Position numbers and translations under genes: made by a program. Shown here in pieces: positions 53,626 to 62,613 of a DNA stretch of 64,000 nucleotides. A model generated the notes under the pieces. The model was not told the origin of the DNA. It worked only from the letters and a program-made list of their open reading frames with translations, and did not search any database. Source of the stretch: Pseudomonadota bacterium (GTDB lineage: Bacteria; Pseudomonadota; Gammaproteobacteria; Burkholderiales; Rhodocyclaceae); contig JAGTRS010000003.1 of the NCBI GenBank assembly GCA_018262195.1, forward strand, positions 103,200 through 167,199, given 5' to 3'. Each line of letters begins with the position of its first letter. Within the stretch, counting starts at the first letter, position 1.

Positions 53626-55296
53626 TCAGGCTCCAATCATGTCGCGGTTGGCGGCACCCGGCGGCACCATGGGGTAGACCTTCTGTTCGGCATCGATGCT
53701 GGCGTGGATCAGACAAGGGCCCGGGCGGGCGATGGCTTCCATCAATGCCGCACAAGGATTGGGCGTCAGGTCGAGATCGATGGCAGCAATGCCGAAACCC
53801 TGCGCAATCTTGATGAAGTCCGGCGACGACTTGAACTGCGAGGCAAATAGTCGCTCCCCATAGAACAGCGTCTGCTGCTGGTGCACCAGACCGAGCGTCG
53901 CGTTATCTATCAGCACGATCTTGATATTGACGTTTTCCTCGGCGGCAGTGACCAGTTCCTGAATGTTCATCAGGATCGACCCATCGCCAGTAAAGCAGAC
54001 CACGGTGCGCTGCGGTTCGGCCAGTGCGGCGCCAATGGCGGCAGGTACGCCGAAGCCCATCGTGCCGAGGCCGCCGGAAGTCAGCCACTGGCGGGGGCGG
54101 CGCAAGGGGTAGGCTTGGGAAACCCACATCTGGTGCTGGCCAACGTCGGTGGTGATGGTGGCTTCATTGTCCAGACACGCCGCGACCGTGCGGATCAGAC
54201 CGAAATGTGAACGTGGATTTTCAGCGTCGGGCATCTCAAAGGGGAATTCCGCTTTCAAGGCAGTGATGCGCTCGCCCCATATTTTTCGCTCGTTCGCCGA
54301 AACGGCGGGCAGCATCTGGCTGAGCGCTTCCTGCACATCGGCGGTGATGCCGATGTGGGCTGTCTTGATCTTGTCGAGTTCGGCGGGGTCGATGTCGATG
54401 TGAATGATTTTTGCCTGCGGGCAGAATGCGGCAACCTTGCCTGTCGCCCGGTCGTCGAAGCGGGCGCCGACGGCAATCAGCAGGTCGCATTCATCAAGCG
54501 CCAGATTGGTGTAACGAGCACCATGCATTCCCAGCATGCCGAGCGACAGTGGGTGATCGACGGGCATGGTGCCGAGCGCCATCAGTGTCATCACTGTCGG
54601 CAACCCGGCCTTTTGTGCAAGTTCGAGCGCACTCTCCGCCGCGCCGGAATGCACGACGCCACCACCAAGATAAAGGATCGGTCGCTCGGCTGCATTGATC
54701 ATGGCTGTAGCTTCCTCAATCAACGCCGAATCGGCTGCGGGGGCGCGCAGAGCGCAGCCGGGCTCCGGCCATTCGCCGATTTCGATTGCCTGGGTCTGCA
54801 CATCCTTCGGGATGTCGACCAGCACCGGCCCGGGACGGCCCGAGGCGGCAATCTCGAAGGCTCTGGGAATCACCGAGAGCAGTTCTTCGGCCGAGGAGAC
54901 GAGGAAATTGTGCTTGGTGATCGGAATCGACAGGCCGTAGGTGTCGACCTCCTGAAAAGCATCGGTACCGATCATTGCCTTTGGCACTTGGCCCGTGATA
55001 GCGACCAACGGAATCGAGTCGAGTTTGGCGTCAGCGATCGCGGTCAGCAGGTTGGTCGCGCCGGGGCCAGAGGAGGCCAGGCAGACCGCGGGCTGGCCGG
55101 TAGCGCGTGCCATACCCTGAGCCATGAAGCCGGCCCCCTGTTCGTGGCGGGCGAGCACATGGTGGATGGCGGTCGACTGCCCAAGTGCATCGTAGATCGG
55201 CAGGATGGCACCGCCGGGAATGCCGGCAACGGTGCGGATGCCCTGGCGTTCAAGCAGGCGGATCGTGATCTGGGCGCCAGTGAGTGTTTCTGTCAT
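53626..55296 (-). CDS. ilvB: Acetolactate synthase large subunit, IlvB-like
   Basis: A 556-residue ThDP enzyme making acetolactate from pyruvate, the first step of valine and leucine synthesis. Conserved Glu of the ThDP site is near residue 50 (ARHEQGAGFMAQG), with GPGATNL and QVP motifs, and the ThDP motif GDGSILMN near 435. Together with ilvN it forms the valine-sensitive AHAS. The start at 55296 follows AAAGGA. It is preceded by a valine-rich leader and attenuator. Confidence 0.93.
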   Translation of the reverse strand: MTETLTGAQITIRLLERQGIRTVAGIPGGAILPIYDALGQSTAIHHVLARHEQGAGFMAQGMARATGQPAVCLASSGPGATNLLTAIADAKLDSIPLVAITGQVPKAMIGTDAFQEVDTYGLSIPITKHNFLVSSAEELLSVIPRAFEIAASGRPGPVLVDIPKDVQTQAIEIGEWPEPGCALRAPAADSALIEEATAMINAAERPILYLGGGVVHSGAAESALELAQKAGLPTVMTLMALGTMPVDHPLSLGMLGMHGARYTNLALDECDLLIAVGARFDDRATGKVAAFCPQAKIIHIDIDPAELDKIKTAHIGITADVQEALSQMLPAVSANERKIWGERITALKAEFPFEMPDAENPRSHFGLIRTVAACLDNEATITTDVGQHQMWVSQAYPLRRPRQWLTSGGLGTMGFGVPAAIGAALAEPQRTVVCFTGDGSILMNIQELVTAAEENVNIKIVLIDNATLGLVHQQQTLFYGERLFASQFKSSPDFIKIAQGFGIAAIDLDLTPNPCAALMEAIARPGPCLIHASIDAEQKVYPMVPPGAANRDMIGA

Positions 55297-55336
55297 GGAG
55301 GTTTCCTTTCGGTTGGTGGCGCAACCGGCGGGCTCC

Positions 55337-55371
55337 AAAACAAAACCCCCGCCGGTTTGCGCCGGCGGGGG
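55337..55371 (-). terminator. ilvB leader attenuator terminator
   Basis: On the leftward strand CCCCCGCCGG pairs with CCGGCGGGGG around a 6-base loop, then TTTTGTTTT. It lies between the leader peptide stop and ilvB. A second segment just downstream (55322-55336) can pair with its 3' arm and loop, giving an alternative stem. Confidence 0.85.
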
Positions 55372-55394
55372 TTGGGGTTCTGTGCTGCTTCTGC

Positions 55395-55508
55395 TTACCC
55401 GATCCGCGACGGCGTGTCCGTAACGACGCCTACGACGACTACGCGTACAACGACCGGCACCACTGCGCAGGCAGTGTCGGAGCGGTGGAGAGTACGGGAA
55501 GCGTTCAT
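55395..55508 (-). CDS. IlvBN operon leader peptide, valine-rich
   Basis: A 37-residue open frame between the likely promoter and the attenuator. Eleven of 37 residues are Val, clustered as VV-P-VVV-R-VVVV-G-VV in residues 16-29. This parallels the E. coli ilvBN leader, where runs of Val codons stall ribosomes when Val-tRNA is scarce and prevent terminator formation. The ATG at 55508 lacks a clear ribosome site, so the exact start is uncertain. It stops at 55395, 24 bp before the terminator stem. Confidence 0.88.
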   Translation of the reverse strand: MNASRTLHRSDTACAVVPVVVRVVVVGVVTDTPSRIG

Positions 55509-55663
55509 GTGGATTTGGGGTTCGTTAAATTCAGAAGAGTGGCAACTATCGCTGAGTCAAAACTGAAAATCAAGCCCATTAACAACAGGGTTATTGGGCC
55601 TGATCAACTTTGCGCAGGGGATTCAATGCGCGATTGTGTATTTTTTATAGGGGTAATGTCGGC

Positions 55664-55924
55664 TTAAGCTGCGATGGCCAAGCCATTCACTTTGTTTCGT
55701 GCCAAGCGGCGTAGTTCTGCGCGCAAGGCAACTTGCTGGCCGGCTGTGATCATGCGCTGCCCGGCGCTCCCGCTCCATTCGAACTGGACATCGTTTGGCA
55801 ATATACCGGCGCGATGTAAGCCGTCGGCCATTTGACGGAGATCGGACTGCTCAATGCGGCGTCCATCACTCAATGACGCAATGAATTCATTCCTGAACAG
55901 CACAATGCTTGCAGTAATTGTCAT
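55664..55924 (-). CDS. Small hypothetical protein
   Basis: An 86-residue protein starting MTITASIVLFRNEF, preceded by a perfect AGGAGGT ribosome site, so it is probably translated well. It is basic and soluble with no recognised domain; GAGQ-like SGSAGQRMITAGQQVALRAEL suggests helices. It lies between the ilv leader and the REC-GGDEF-like gene with a separate transcript. Function unknown. Confidence 0.7.
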   Translation of the reverse strand: MTITASIVLFRNEFIASLSDGRRIEQSDLRQMADGLHRAGILPNDVQFEWSGSAGQRMITAGQQVALRAELRRLARNKVNGLAIAA

Positions 55925-56072
55925 ATCAATACCTCCTGTATCAAAGGTACTGCAATGTTGTTTGGGTATCCGTGGCAAATTCCACACTTCGCGAGAATCA
56001 GTCTGAAAAAATGTCGGAACGGGCGGTCAGTGTGTTTTTTGTGGCAATGCTCTTCTGAGCGAAAGAATCAAT

Positions 56073-56115
56073 TATTTGTTGATAGGGTTGAAGTTTTTCC
56101 TATTATTAACAAATA
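56073..56115. repeat. AT-rich imperfect inverted repeat upstream of the degenerate GGDEF gene
   Basis: TATTTGTT with AACAAATA (8 bp, perfect) and ATAGG with CCTAT (5 bp, perfect) form an interrupted palindrome over 43 bp, 108 bp before the start of the next gene. It could be an operator or a cruciform; no T-run follows that would suit a terminator. Confidence 0.5.
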
Positions 56116-56222
56116 TTTGCGTGTCTTTTGCTTGACTGCCAAGGCAGTGCCTCGCTTAAACTCTCAGTCTGACGAGGTATGACAGTCAACCGTATGAAAC
56201 GGTTGGATTAATCGGAAGAGAC

Positions 56223-57524
56223 ATGACGAATAAACGCAAGGTTCTGGTAGCCGATGCATCGAAAGTGGTTCGTGCATCGCTGACCAAGCAACTGGCTGAG
56301 CATTTTGAAGTTCGGGAGGAAGCGAGTGGAGAATCGGCGTGGCAAACGCTCGTTCTCGACAGTGCCATTGTCGCCGTTGTGTCCGGCTTGAGCCTGACCC
56401 GACTCGATGGTCTTGGACTCATTGAACGCATTCGAGCCAGCAAACTATCGCGCTTGAAAAACGTCCCGTTTTTTCTTGTGGTTTCCAGTTCCTTCTCGGA
56501 GGAGGATCGGGAGCATGCAAGGAATTGCGGCGTAACGGACTTCATTTCCAAGGATGCCAGCAACCTGTCGCTGGAAAGTGTGATTGCCTCTCTGCAGGAA
56601 TTTCGGGGCGATGCGACGGAGGTGGGGAGTATTTTTCCTGATGCCGCTTCCGGCGTGTTCCATCGCGATTCTTCGGTCGCGGCCGATGGTGTGTTTGAGG
56701 ATGTCGGGGTGCGAACCGATGTTGGTGTCAGCGACATCATGGGGCAACTCGGCGGACTCGCCGGGCTTGAGGACAGTGAAAAAGCAGATGCCGAAGTATC
56801 GGATGATGTCTACGGTAGCGATGATGCCGTTCTGGCCCAGGAAAAGCTTGAGGAATGTCTGGCGAAACGTTTGCCGCATGCCGTGGAAGGGCATGGGGTG
56901 GGCGTTCTGGCCTTTGGGCTGGATGGCTATGACGCACTGGTTTCGCGCTATGGTGTTGAACTTGCAGCAAGGACTGCGCAGAAATTTTGCTACATGCTGG
57001 CCAGAAAGATTCGGCCGGAGGACAGCATTGGACAGCTTGCCGATGGCTTGATCGTCATCGTCGCACACTCGACGACATCGGCCATTTGCGCCGGATTTGC
57101 CAATCGAATCTGCAAGGCGATGGCGGCGGCACAGATATCGGTCCGTGGCAAGCGCATTGACCTGACGGTCAGCGTTGGTGTTGCTGTCGTTCCTGATGAT
57201 GGCGTGGTGCTGTCGGGGCAGGATTTGCTGCATCTGGCCTACGAGCGCCTTGAGCTTGCCAGACGTGCCGGTGGCAATCGGGTGGTGGCAAGCGCCGATT
57301 ATCAAGGTTCCGGATTGGGCAATTACGAAGCCTTTGTGCCGCAATTGAAGGAACTTCTGGAGACGGTTGACCCCGCCATACTGCGGCCCTGTCTGGGGAC
57401 TGTTGGTATGCAGCTGATGCCTATCCTCAAGGAGCTCGAAAGGAGTTTCCGTTTTGGCTTGCCGATCGAAGAAATGAACAAACGGCTCTGGGATCGGGCG
57501 CGTGCCGAGCGAATGGTGACCTGA
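56223..57524 (+). CDS. Degenerate receiver-GGDEF regulator
   Basis: A 433-residue protein. The N-terminal receiver-like domain (1-125) keeps the end Lys (FISKD) but its phospho-acceptor position reads VVSGLSL, with Asp lost. The C-terminal domain (about 205-350) has a GGDEF fold, but the signature is QLADGL, so it cannot make c-di-GMP. A helical tail follows. GGAAGAG precedes the ATG. It may be a non-enzymatic adaptor or bind GTP/c-di-GMP. Its acidic middle linker (about 150-200) is notable. Confidence 0.8.
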   Translation: MTNKRKVLVADASKVVRASLTKQLAEHFEVREEASGESAWQTLVLDSAIVAVVSGLSLTRLDGLGLIERIRASKLSRLKNVPFFLVVSSSFSEEDREHARNCGVTDFISKDASNLSLESVIASLQEFRGDATEVGSIFPDAASGVFHRDSSVAADGVFEDVGVRTDVGVSDIMGQLGGLAGLEDSEKADAEVSDDVYGSDDAVLAQEKLEECLAKRLPHAVEGHGVGVLAFGLDGYDALVSRYGVELAARTAQKFCYMLARKIRPEDSIGQLADGLIVIVAHSTTSAICAGFANRICKAMAAAQISVRGKRIDLTVSVGVAVVPDDGVVLSGQDLLHLAYERLELARRAGGNRVVASADYQGSGLGNYEAFVPQLKELLETVDPAILRPCLGTVGMQLMPILKELERSFRFGLPIEEMNKRLWDRARAERMVT

Positions 57525-57545
57525 CCCGTCTTCACTTCAAGCGGG

Positions 57546-57571
57546 AAAGCCGGTGCGAAACCGGCTTTTTT
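57546..57571 (+). terminator. Intrinsic terminator after the degenerate GGDEF gene
   Basis: AGCCGGT and ACCGGCT stem with a 5-base loop, followed by TTTTTT. Confidence 0.85.
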
Positions 57572-57697
57572 ACTTGGCGAATCTGTTAATAATGGCAGGG
57601 CTGCTGACCGCCGATGATTGCCTGTGGTCGGATATTTCTTGGCTTACGATGGACGTAAGACGAAACTGCGATGAGTAGGGCGAACGGGAATTCTTGA

Positions 57698-59356
57698 ATG
57701 ACTTTGACGCATGATGGACAGGACGGCGGTTACGTCCGGCTATTTCACGCCAGCCTGGTCTGGCCGTTGCAGCTTGAGCCGCTGGCGGTCGATGGCAGCG
57801 ATGGGCGGCATTGGGAGCTTTTCGAGGCCCGCTCGGAAACTCAACCGTGGCAAAGGATCGATGACGAATTCACGGCAGATGCCAGCCAGTTCAAGGAACG
57901 GCATTACCGGGAGTTCGTCTCCTTCCTGCCTTACGTCCAGCGCTTTCTCTACGGTGAAGGTCGATCGCGCAAGCCGTTGCCGGATGATCCGCCGGGCAAC
58001 TCACCGATGCATGTGTTCCGGCGCAAGGATGTCGCCCGTCTGCGCTTGACGCTGCGCAAGGGGCAGGCGCCGATCGAGTTGCGCATCGTGCATCTTGACC
58101 TCTATTTTTTCCACGATCTCGATGTTGTCCAGCTCAATTTGGAGGTTTGCGGAAACGATCTGCCGCTGCCTACGGTCCGCGACATTCTTTTTCGTTTCGG
58201 TCGGGCCTATCCGTCGGGGTGGGAGGAGGGGGGCGAGGGGTTGCATAACGTCTATCTGGCCGAGTGGATCGGACTCGACGGTCAGGTAATTGCACGTTCC
58301 GATGCCGAAAAACGGGAGAAATATCTCAGTTATGTCTGCGAGCATCGCAGCCCTTGCATTTCTGAACACTGGGCCAGTCTGTTGCGCCCAATGGTGCTGG
58401 CGCATTCCGATGAAGCGGGGGATCTGCGTTACCGACTGATCGAATACCAGCGCATGCCGGTGATGGCCTTTCTGGCGGTCGATCAGCCGCGCGCACTGAA
58501 CCGTGAGGACTGGGTAAGACTGGGGCTGGCGACCCTGCTGCATCCGAACGAAACCTTGCCGATCAACGAGCCGATGGTCATCGAGTTCGAAAAGCGTTTC
58601 TGCCATGACCGTTTCTGGACCGATAGCGAGGCGGGGCCGAACACCCGTTTCATGTGTACCGGTAATGCCTTTACGGTGGTTGGCGATGCGGCGTTTCCGT
58701 TCTTTGTTGATGGTGAGCGTGGCGTATTGGCCCAGTTCCGGCATCAGTATTTTCTGGTGTTCCTGATTGCGCATCTGCACCGGGCATCGTTGCTGGCTTT
58801 CTCAGAAGTGCTGGTCGATGCGGTCAATGACCTTGATATCCGGAACGATGTTTCGGTGCGCCGATTCAAGCGCCGCATCCGGGCCAATTTCGAAACCTTC
58901 CTGCGCTTCACGCACCGCTACTGGTTCCACGAACTGTCCGAACGGCCCCATGTGCAGGCGATGTATCGGCTGTGTGCGAACCATTTGCGCAACGATGAAA
59001 TGTACGACGACGTCCGTAATGAAATTCGCGAGATGAGCCACTACCTCGATAGCGACTCGCAGCGCCGGCAGTCCAATACCGTTGTCCGGTTGACAGTCAT
59101 CACTATCCTCGGTTTGATCGCGACGGTGACGACTGGTTATTTCGGTATGAACATTATCCCGTTCGGCGAAGGTTCAGTGCTGGAGCGTGCCTTGCACGGT
59201 CTGATTGCAACCTCAATCTTCGTCACTCTGGTGCTGTTCGCTGTCGCCAAGTCAAAACGGCTTTCGGATTTCCTTGAAGCCATGTCGGACGAAAGACTGA
59301 CGCTGATGGGGAAATTCCGCGCGCTGTGGGGTGTGGTGGGGCGGACCGAACGCTGA
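57698..59356 (+). CDS. Divergent CorA-like membrane protein with a large N-terminal domain
   Basis: A 552-residue protein. A cytosolic N-terminal part of about 460 residues has no recognised motif; its last third is helical. Two membrane helices near the C-terminus flank YFGMNI, the GMN selectivity motif of CorA Mg2+ channels. The C-terminal loop is basic. CorA monomers are usually 310-370 aa, so this one is long. It could be a Mg2+/Ni2+/Co2+ channel or a regulated relative. It stands alone between terminators. Confidence 0.7.
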   Translation: MTLTHDGQDGGYVRLFHASLVWPLQLEPLAVDGSDGRHWELFEARSETQPWQRIDDEFTADASQFKERHYREFVSFLPYVQRFLYGEGRSRKPLPDDPPGNSPMHVFRRKDVARLRLTLRKGQAPIELRIVHLDLYFFHDLDVVQLNLEVCGNDLPLPTVRDILFRFGRAYPSGWEEGGEGLHNVYLAEWIGLDGQVIARSDAEKREKYLSYVCEHRSPCISEHWASLLRPMVLAHSDEAGDLRYRLIEYQRMPVMAFLAVDQPRALNREDWVRLGLATLLHPNETLPINEPMVIEFEKRFCHDRFWTDSEAGPNTRFMCTGNAFTVVGDAAFPFFVDGERGVLAQFRHQYFLVFLIAHLHRASLLAFSEVLVDAVNDLDIRNDVSVRRFKRRIRANFETFLRFTHRYWFHELSERPHVQAMYRLCANHLRNDEMYDDVRNEIREMSHYLDSDSQRRQSNTVVRLTVITILGLIATVTTGYFGMNIIPFGEGSVLERALHGLIATSIFVTLVLFAVAKSKRLSDFLEAMSDERLTLMGKFRALWGVVGRTER

Positions 59357-59377
59357 TTCGGTCGTCCATCAGAAGAT

Positions 59378-60169
59378 TCAGTTTTTGCTCTTCTTGCCAG
59401 CTGCTCGAAGCATTCCGATTTCCATCGCCGTTTCCGGGCCAATCAGCGTATCGGCCAGCCTGTCCGGGATTTTGGATGAGTTCGCATCAATCGGGGTGCG
59501 GCCACCCATGATCTCGGCCATGACTTGCGGCAGGCGCGGGTTGCGCGCTGGCTCGGCGTAACCCTGCGGATAGATCGGTTGCAACGTGGCGAGATCGTAT
59601 TTGTCGGTGGCACCGAAGGTGTGCAGCAGCTCATGGGCAATCACCACATTGTTCTGCCTGCGCTGCTGGCGGCTGGCATAAGCGTGGATGATGCCGATTT
59701 GACCTTTGCTCAGGCCGGTCGAGTGAGGGACGACGCTATTTCGCTCAGGATCGTGAAAAAGGACGAACAGCCGGATATGCGGTTTCGGGCCAGTGATCTG
59801 ATCATGCTGTGAAGCCCACCAGCGAAATTTCAGACTCCACAAGATCGCATCCAGCGCGCTGGGCTGGCGAGGAGCGACTGGTGGCTGCTCAGCGATTGGT
59901 GGCGCCACGTTCAAGGCGACTGGCTGCAGCACTGAAAGACCCAGATTGTCGGTTTGTGCCTGCAGCCATTGGGCGATCTCCTCGAAGCTATCCTTATTCA
60001 GACTATTAACGTAGCTGGTGGTGGCTGACGAGTTGTCCGCTGCGATCGGGTAGATCGCAACATGAACCGTATGCTCCCAGGCGGTCAGCCGGGAGTTCGA
60101 ACGCCACGCGCCGAGACCAACGGTGGCAAGGATGAGCAGCAGGATAAGGATTCTGAATTTTCGGAACAT
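59378..60169 (-). CDS. Putative membrane-anchored HExxH metalloprotease
   Basis: A 263-residue protein with one N-terminal hydrophobic segment (residues about 5-22), then a periplasmic domain. The zinc-binding motif HELLH (HExxH) is in VVIAHELLHTFGATDKYD near residue 180, with the third ligand possibly the Asp or His shortly after. No known family is recognised, and the substrate is unknown. It lies between the CorA-like gene (convergent) and a bidirectional terminator. Confidence 0.6.
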   Translation of the reverse strand: MFRKFRILILLLILATVGLGAWRSNSRLTAWEHTVHVAIYPIAADNSSATTSYVNSLNKDSFEEIAQWLQAQTDNLGLSVLQPVALNVAPPIAEQPPVAPRQPSALDAILWSLKFRWWASQHDQITGPKPHIRLFVLFHDPERNSVVPHSTGLSKGQIGIIHAYASRQQRRQNNVVIAHELLHTFGATDKYDLATLQPIYPQGYAEPARNPRLPQVMAEIMGGRTPIDANSSKIPDRLADTLIGPETAMEIGMLRAAGKKSKN

Positions 60170-60206
60170 GAGGTTCTGGCCTACTTGAGTCGGTTAAGTG
60201 CTTCTC

Positions 60207-60238
60207 CACAAAAAACCCGGCCGAAGCCGGGTTTTGTG
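60207..60238. terminator. Bidirectional terminator between the fumarase and metalloprotease genes
   Basis: A near-perfect stem with CCCGGC / GCCGGG core flanked by A-run and T-run, ending the leftward fumarase transcript. Confidence 0.88.
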
Positions 60239-60256
60239 ATTGGAGCTGGGTGACAA

Positions 60257-61789
60257 TCAGGCCTTGAGTGGAATTTTGCCGATTTTGACCTGCCATTCCT
60301 TCGGGCCGGTTTCGTGCACGCTGATACCTGACGAGTCGACAGCTACCGTAACCGGCATGTTCTCGACGTCGAACTCGTAGATGGCTTCCATGCCGAGATC
60401 GGCGAAGCCGACGACCTTGGCCGACTTGATCGCCTTGGCAACCAGGTAGGCCGCACCGCCGACGGCCATCAGGTAGGCGGACTTGTTGTCCTTGATCGCC
60501 TCGATGGCAACGGGGCCACGCTCAGACTTGCCGATCATCGAGATCAGACCGGTCTTTTCGAGCATCATGCGGGTGAACTTGTCCATCCGGGTACCGGTGG
60601 TCGGGCCGGCCGGTCCGACGACTTCGTCACGCACCGGGTCGACTGGGCCGACGTAGTAAATGACGCGGTTGGTGAAGTCGACCGGAAGCTTTTCGCCCTT
60701 GGCCAGCATGTCCTGGATGCGCTTGTGGGCGGCATCGCGGCCGGTCAGCATCTTGCCGTTGAGCAGCAGTTTCTGGCCCGGTTTCCAGGCAGCGACTTCT
60801 TCCTTGGTCAGCGTGTTCAGGTTGACCTGCGTGGCGGACTTGAGATCCGGCGTCCAAGTGACGGCCGGCCAGTCTTCCAGCTTCGGAACTTCCAGCTTGG
60901 CCGGACCGGAGCCATCGAGATGGAAATGGCAGTGGCGGGTCGCGGCGCAGTTCGGCACCAGCGCGACCGGCAGGTTGGCAGCGTGGCAGGGGTAATCCAG
61001 CACCTTGACGTCAAGCACGGTGGTCAGGCCGCCCAGTCCTTGTGCACCAACGCCCAGCGCGTTGATCTTTTCCATCAGTTCCAGGCGCAGCTCTTCCGGA
61101 CGGGTCAGCTTGGCGCCGGTGGCAGCCTTGGCCTTCAGTTCGTGGATGTCGACCGGGGCCATGATCGATTCCTTGGCGAGCAGCATGGCCTTTTCCGGCG
61201 TGCCACCGATGCCGATGCCGATGATGCCGGGGGGGCACCAGCCAGCACCCATTTCCGGGATTTTCTTCAGAACCCAGTCAACGAGATCGTCGGAGGGGTT
61301 AAGCATGGCGAACTTGGACTTGGCTTCCGAGCCGCCACCCTTGGCCGCACAGATCACTTCGACGTGATGGCCGGGAACGAGCTCGAAATGGACGACCGCC
61401 GGGGTGTTGTCCTTGGTGTTCTTGCGTGCACCGGCCGGGTCGGCCAGCACCGAGGCACGCAGCGGATTGTCCGGGTTGCCGTAGGCGCGACGGACGCCTT
61501 CATCGATCATCTGCTGGATGCTCATGGTGGCATCCGGCCAGGTGACTTGCATGCCGACCTTGATGAAGACCATGCCGATACCGGTGTCCTGGCAAATCGG
61601 GCGGTGGCCTTCGGCAGACATGCGGGAATTGGTCAGGATTTGCGCTATGGCATCCTTGGCGGCAGGCGACTCTTCGCGCTCGTAGGCTTCGCCGAGCGCC
61701 TTGATGTAATCGAGTGGGTGGTAGTAGCTGATGTACTGGAAGGCATCGGCGACGGACTGGATCAGATCTTCCTGTTTGATGGCGGTCAT
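60257..61789 (-). CDS. fumA: Class I fumarate hydratase (iron-sulfur)
   Basis: A 510-residue class I fumarase, which interconverts fumarate and L-malate in the TCA cycle. [4Fe-4S] cysteines lie in HRPICQDTGIG, GAGWCPPG and VPNCAATRHCHFH, and conserved GTRMDKF is near the C-terminus. The start MTAIKQE was chosen because GGAG lies about 9 bp before it; a longer frame exists. The enzyme is oxygen-sensitive by family. The UPF0114 gene upstream (same strand) is close, ending 13 bp before. Confidence 0.95.
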   Translation of the reverse strand: MTAIKQEDLIQSVADAFQYISYYHPLDYIKALGEAYEREESPAAKDAIAQILTNSRMSAEGHRPICQDTGIGMVFIKVGMQVTWPDATMSIQQMIDEGVRRAYGNPDNPLRASVLADPAGARKNTKDNTPAVVHFELVPGHHVEVICAAKGGGSEAKSKFAMLNPSDDLVDWVLKKIPEMGAGWCPPGIIGIGIGGTPEKAMLLAKESIMAPVDIHELKAKAATGAKLTRPEELRLELMEKINALGVGAQGLGGLTTVLDVKVLDYPCHAANLPVALVPNCAATRHCHFHLDGSGPAKLEVPKLEDWPAVTWTPDLKSATQVNLNTLTKEEVAAWKPGQKLLLNGKMLTGRDAAHKRIQDMLAKGEKLPVDFTNRVIYYVGPVDPVRDEVVGPAGPTTGTRMDKFTRMMLEKTGLISMIGKSERGPVAIEAIKDNKSAYLMAVGGAAYLVAKAIKSAKVVGFADLGMEAIYEFDVENMPVTVAVDSSGISVHETGPKEWQVKIGKIPLKA

Positions 61790-61802
61790 GCGCAACTCCG
61801 GG

Positions 61803-62342
61803 TCAGTGGTTTTTCTGGTGTTGAAGAGCAAGAGTCTGGGTCATGGTTTTGTCTACCATCGCCATGGCCAGGGCGGAGAAAAGGAATACAACGTGGATGA
61901 TTACCTGCCACATCAGCGTGTGTTGGGACAGATTGGCGGCATTGATAAAGCTCTTCAGCAGGTGAATCGATGAGATGCCAATGATGGCCGTCGACAGCTT
62001 GATTTTGAGCACGCCGGCATTAACGTGGGAAAGCCATTCCGGCTGATCCGGATGGTCATCGAGGTCGAGACGGGAAACGAAGGTCTCGTAACCGCCAACG
62101 ATAACCATGACCAGCAAATTGGCGATCATGACGACGTCGATCAGGCCGAGGACGACCAGCATGACGTCAGCTTCGCTGAAGTGGGCCGAGTCGAAGGCGC
62201 TGGTGACCAGATGGCTCAGTTCCACCATGAACAGCCAGCAATAGACGATCTGGGCGACGATCAAGCCGAGGTAGAGCGGAGCCTGTATCCATCGGCTAGC
62301 GAAGATGAACGATTCGAGGTGTTTGATTGGCGAGCGCATCAT
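61803..62342 (-). CDS. UPF0114 (YqhA-like) inner-membrane protein
   Basis: A 179-residue protein with four membrane helices. The start MMRSPIKHLESFIFASRW and the conserved LSTAIIGISSIHLLKSF match the UPF0114/YqhA family, whose function is unknown. The start at 62342 is preferred over an upstream start at 62477 that would leave the family. It is probably co-transcribed with fumA. Confidence 0.85.
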   Translation of the reverse strand: MMRSPIKHLESFIFASRWIQAPLYLGLIVAQIVYCWLFMVELSHLVTSAFDSAHFSEADVMLVVLGLIDVVMIANLLVMVIVGGYETFVSRLDLDDHPDQPEWLSHVNAGVLKIKLSTAIIGISSIHLLKSFINAANLSQHTLMWQVIIHVVFLFSALAMAMVDKTMTQTLALQHQKNH

Positions 62343-62613
62343 CTTTGATTGGTGTTTGGGGGAGCAGAAGTTTACCACGCCATGCGGCGTCGTCGCGGGC
62401 AGGTACTCAATGGCATGAAATGTTACGGAATTGCTGCGCCGCAGCGTGATTTCGTAAGGCGTTTGTAAGATTATCAACGTCTAATGCCGCATCAACGCTG
62501 GCGAGGGAGTTCAATGCTCCCCAGCTTGCGCGGCTTTAAATAGTCCCGGGGTTAGCCCGAGATCCGATCGGTTGTTTCAACATAAATTGCGAAGTACCGC
62601 AGAGGAGAAGAAT

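Noticed and set aside
54355..55566. 403-residue plus-strand frame
   Set aside because: Antisense of ilvB and its leader; low-complexity Thr tail comes from the Val codons on the other strand.
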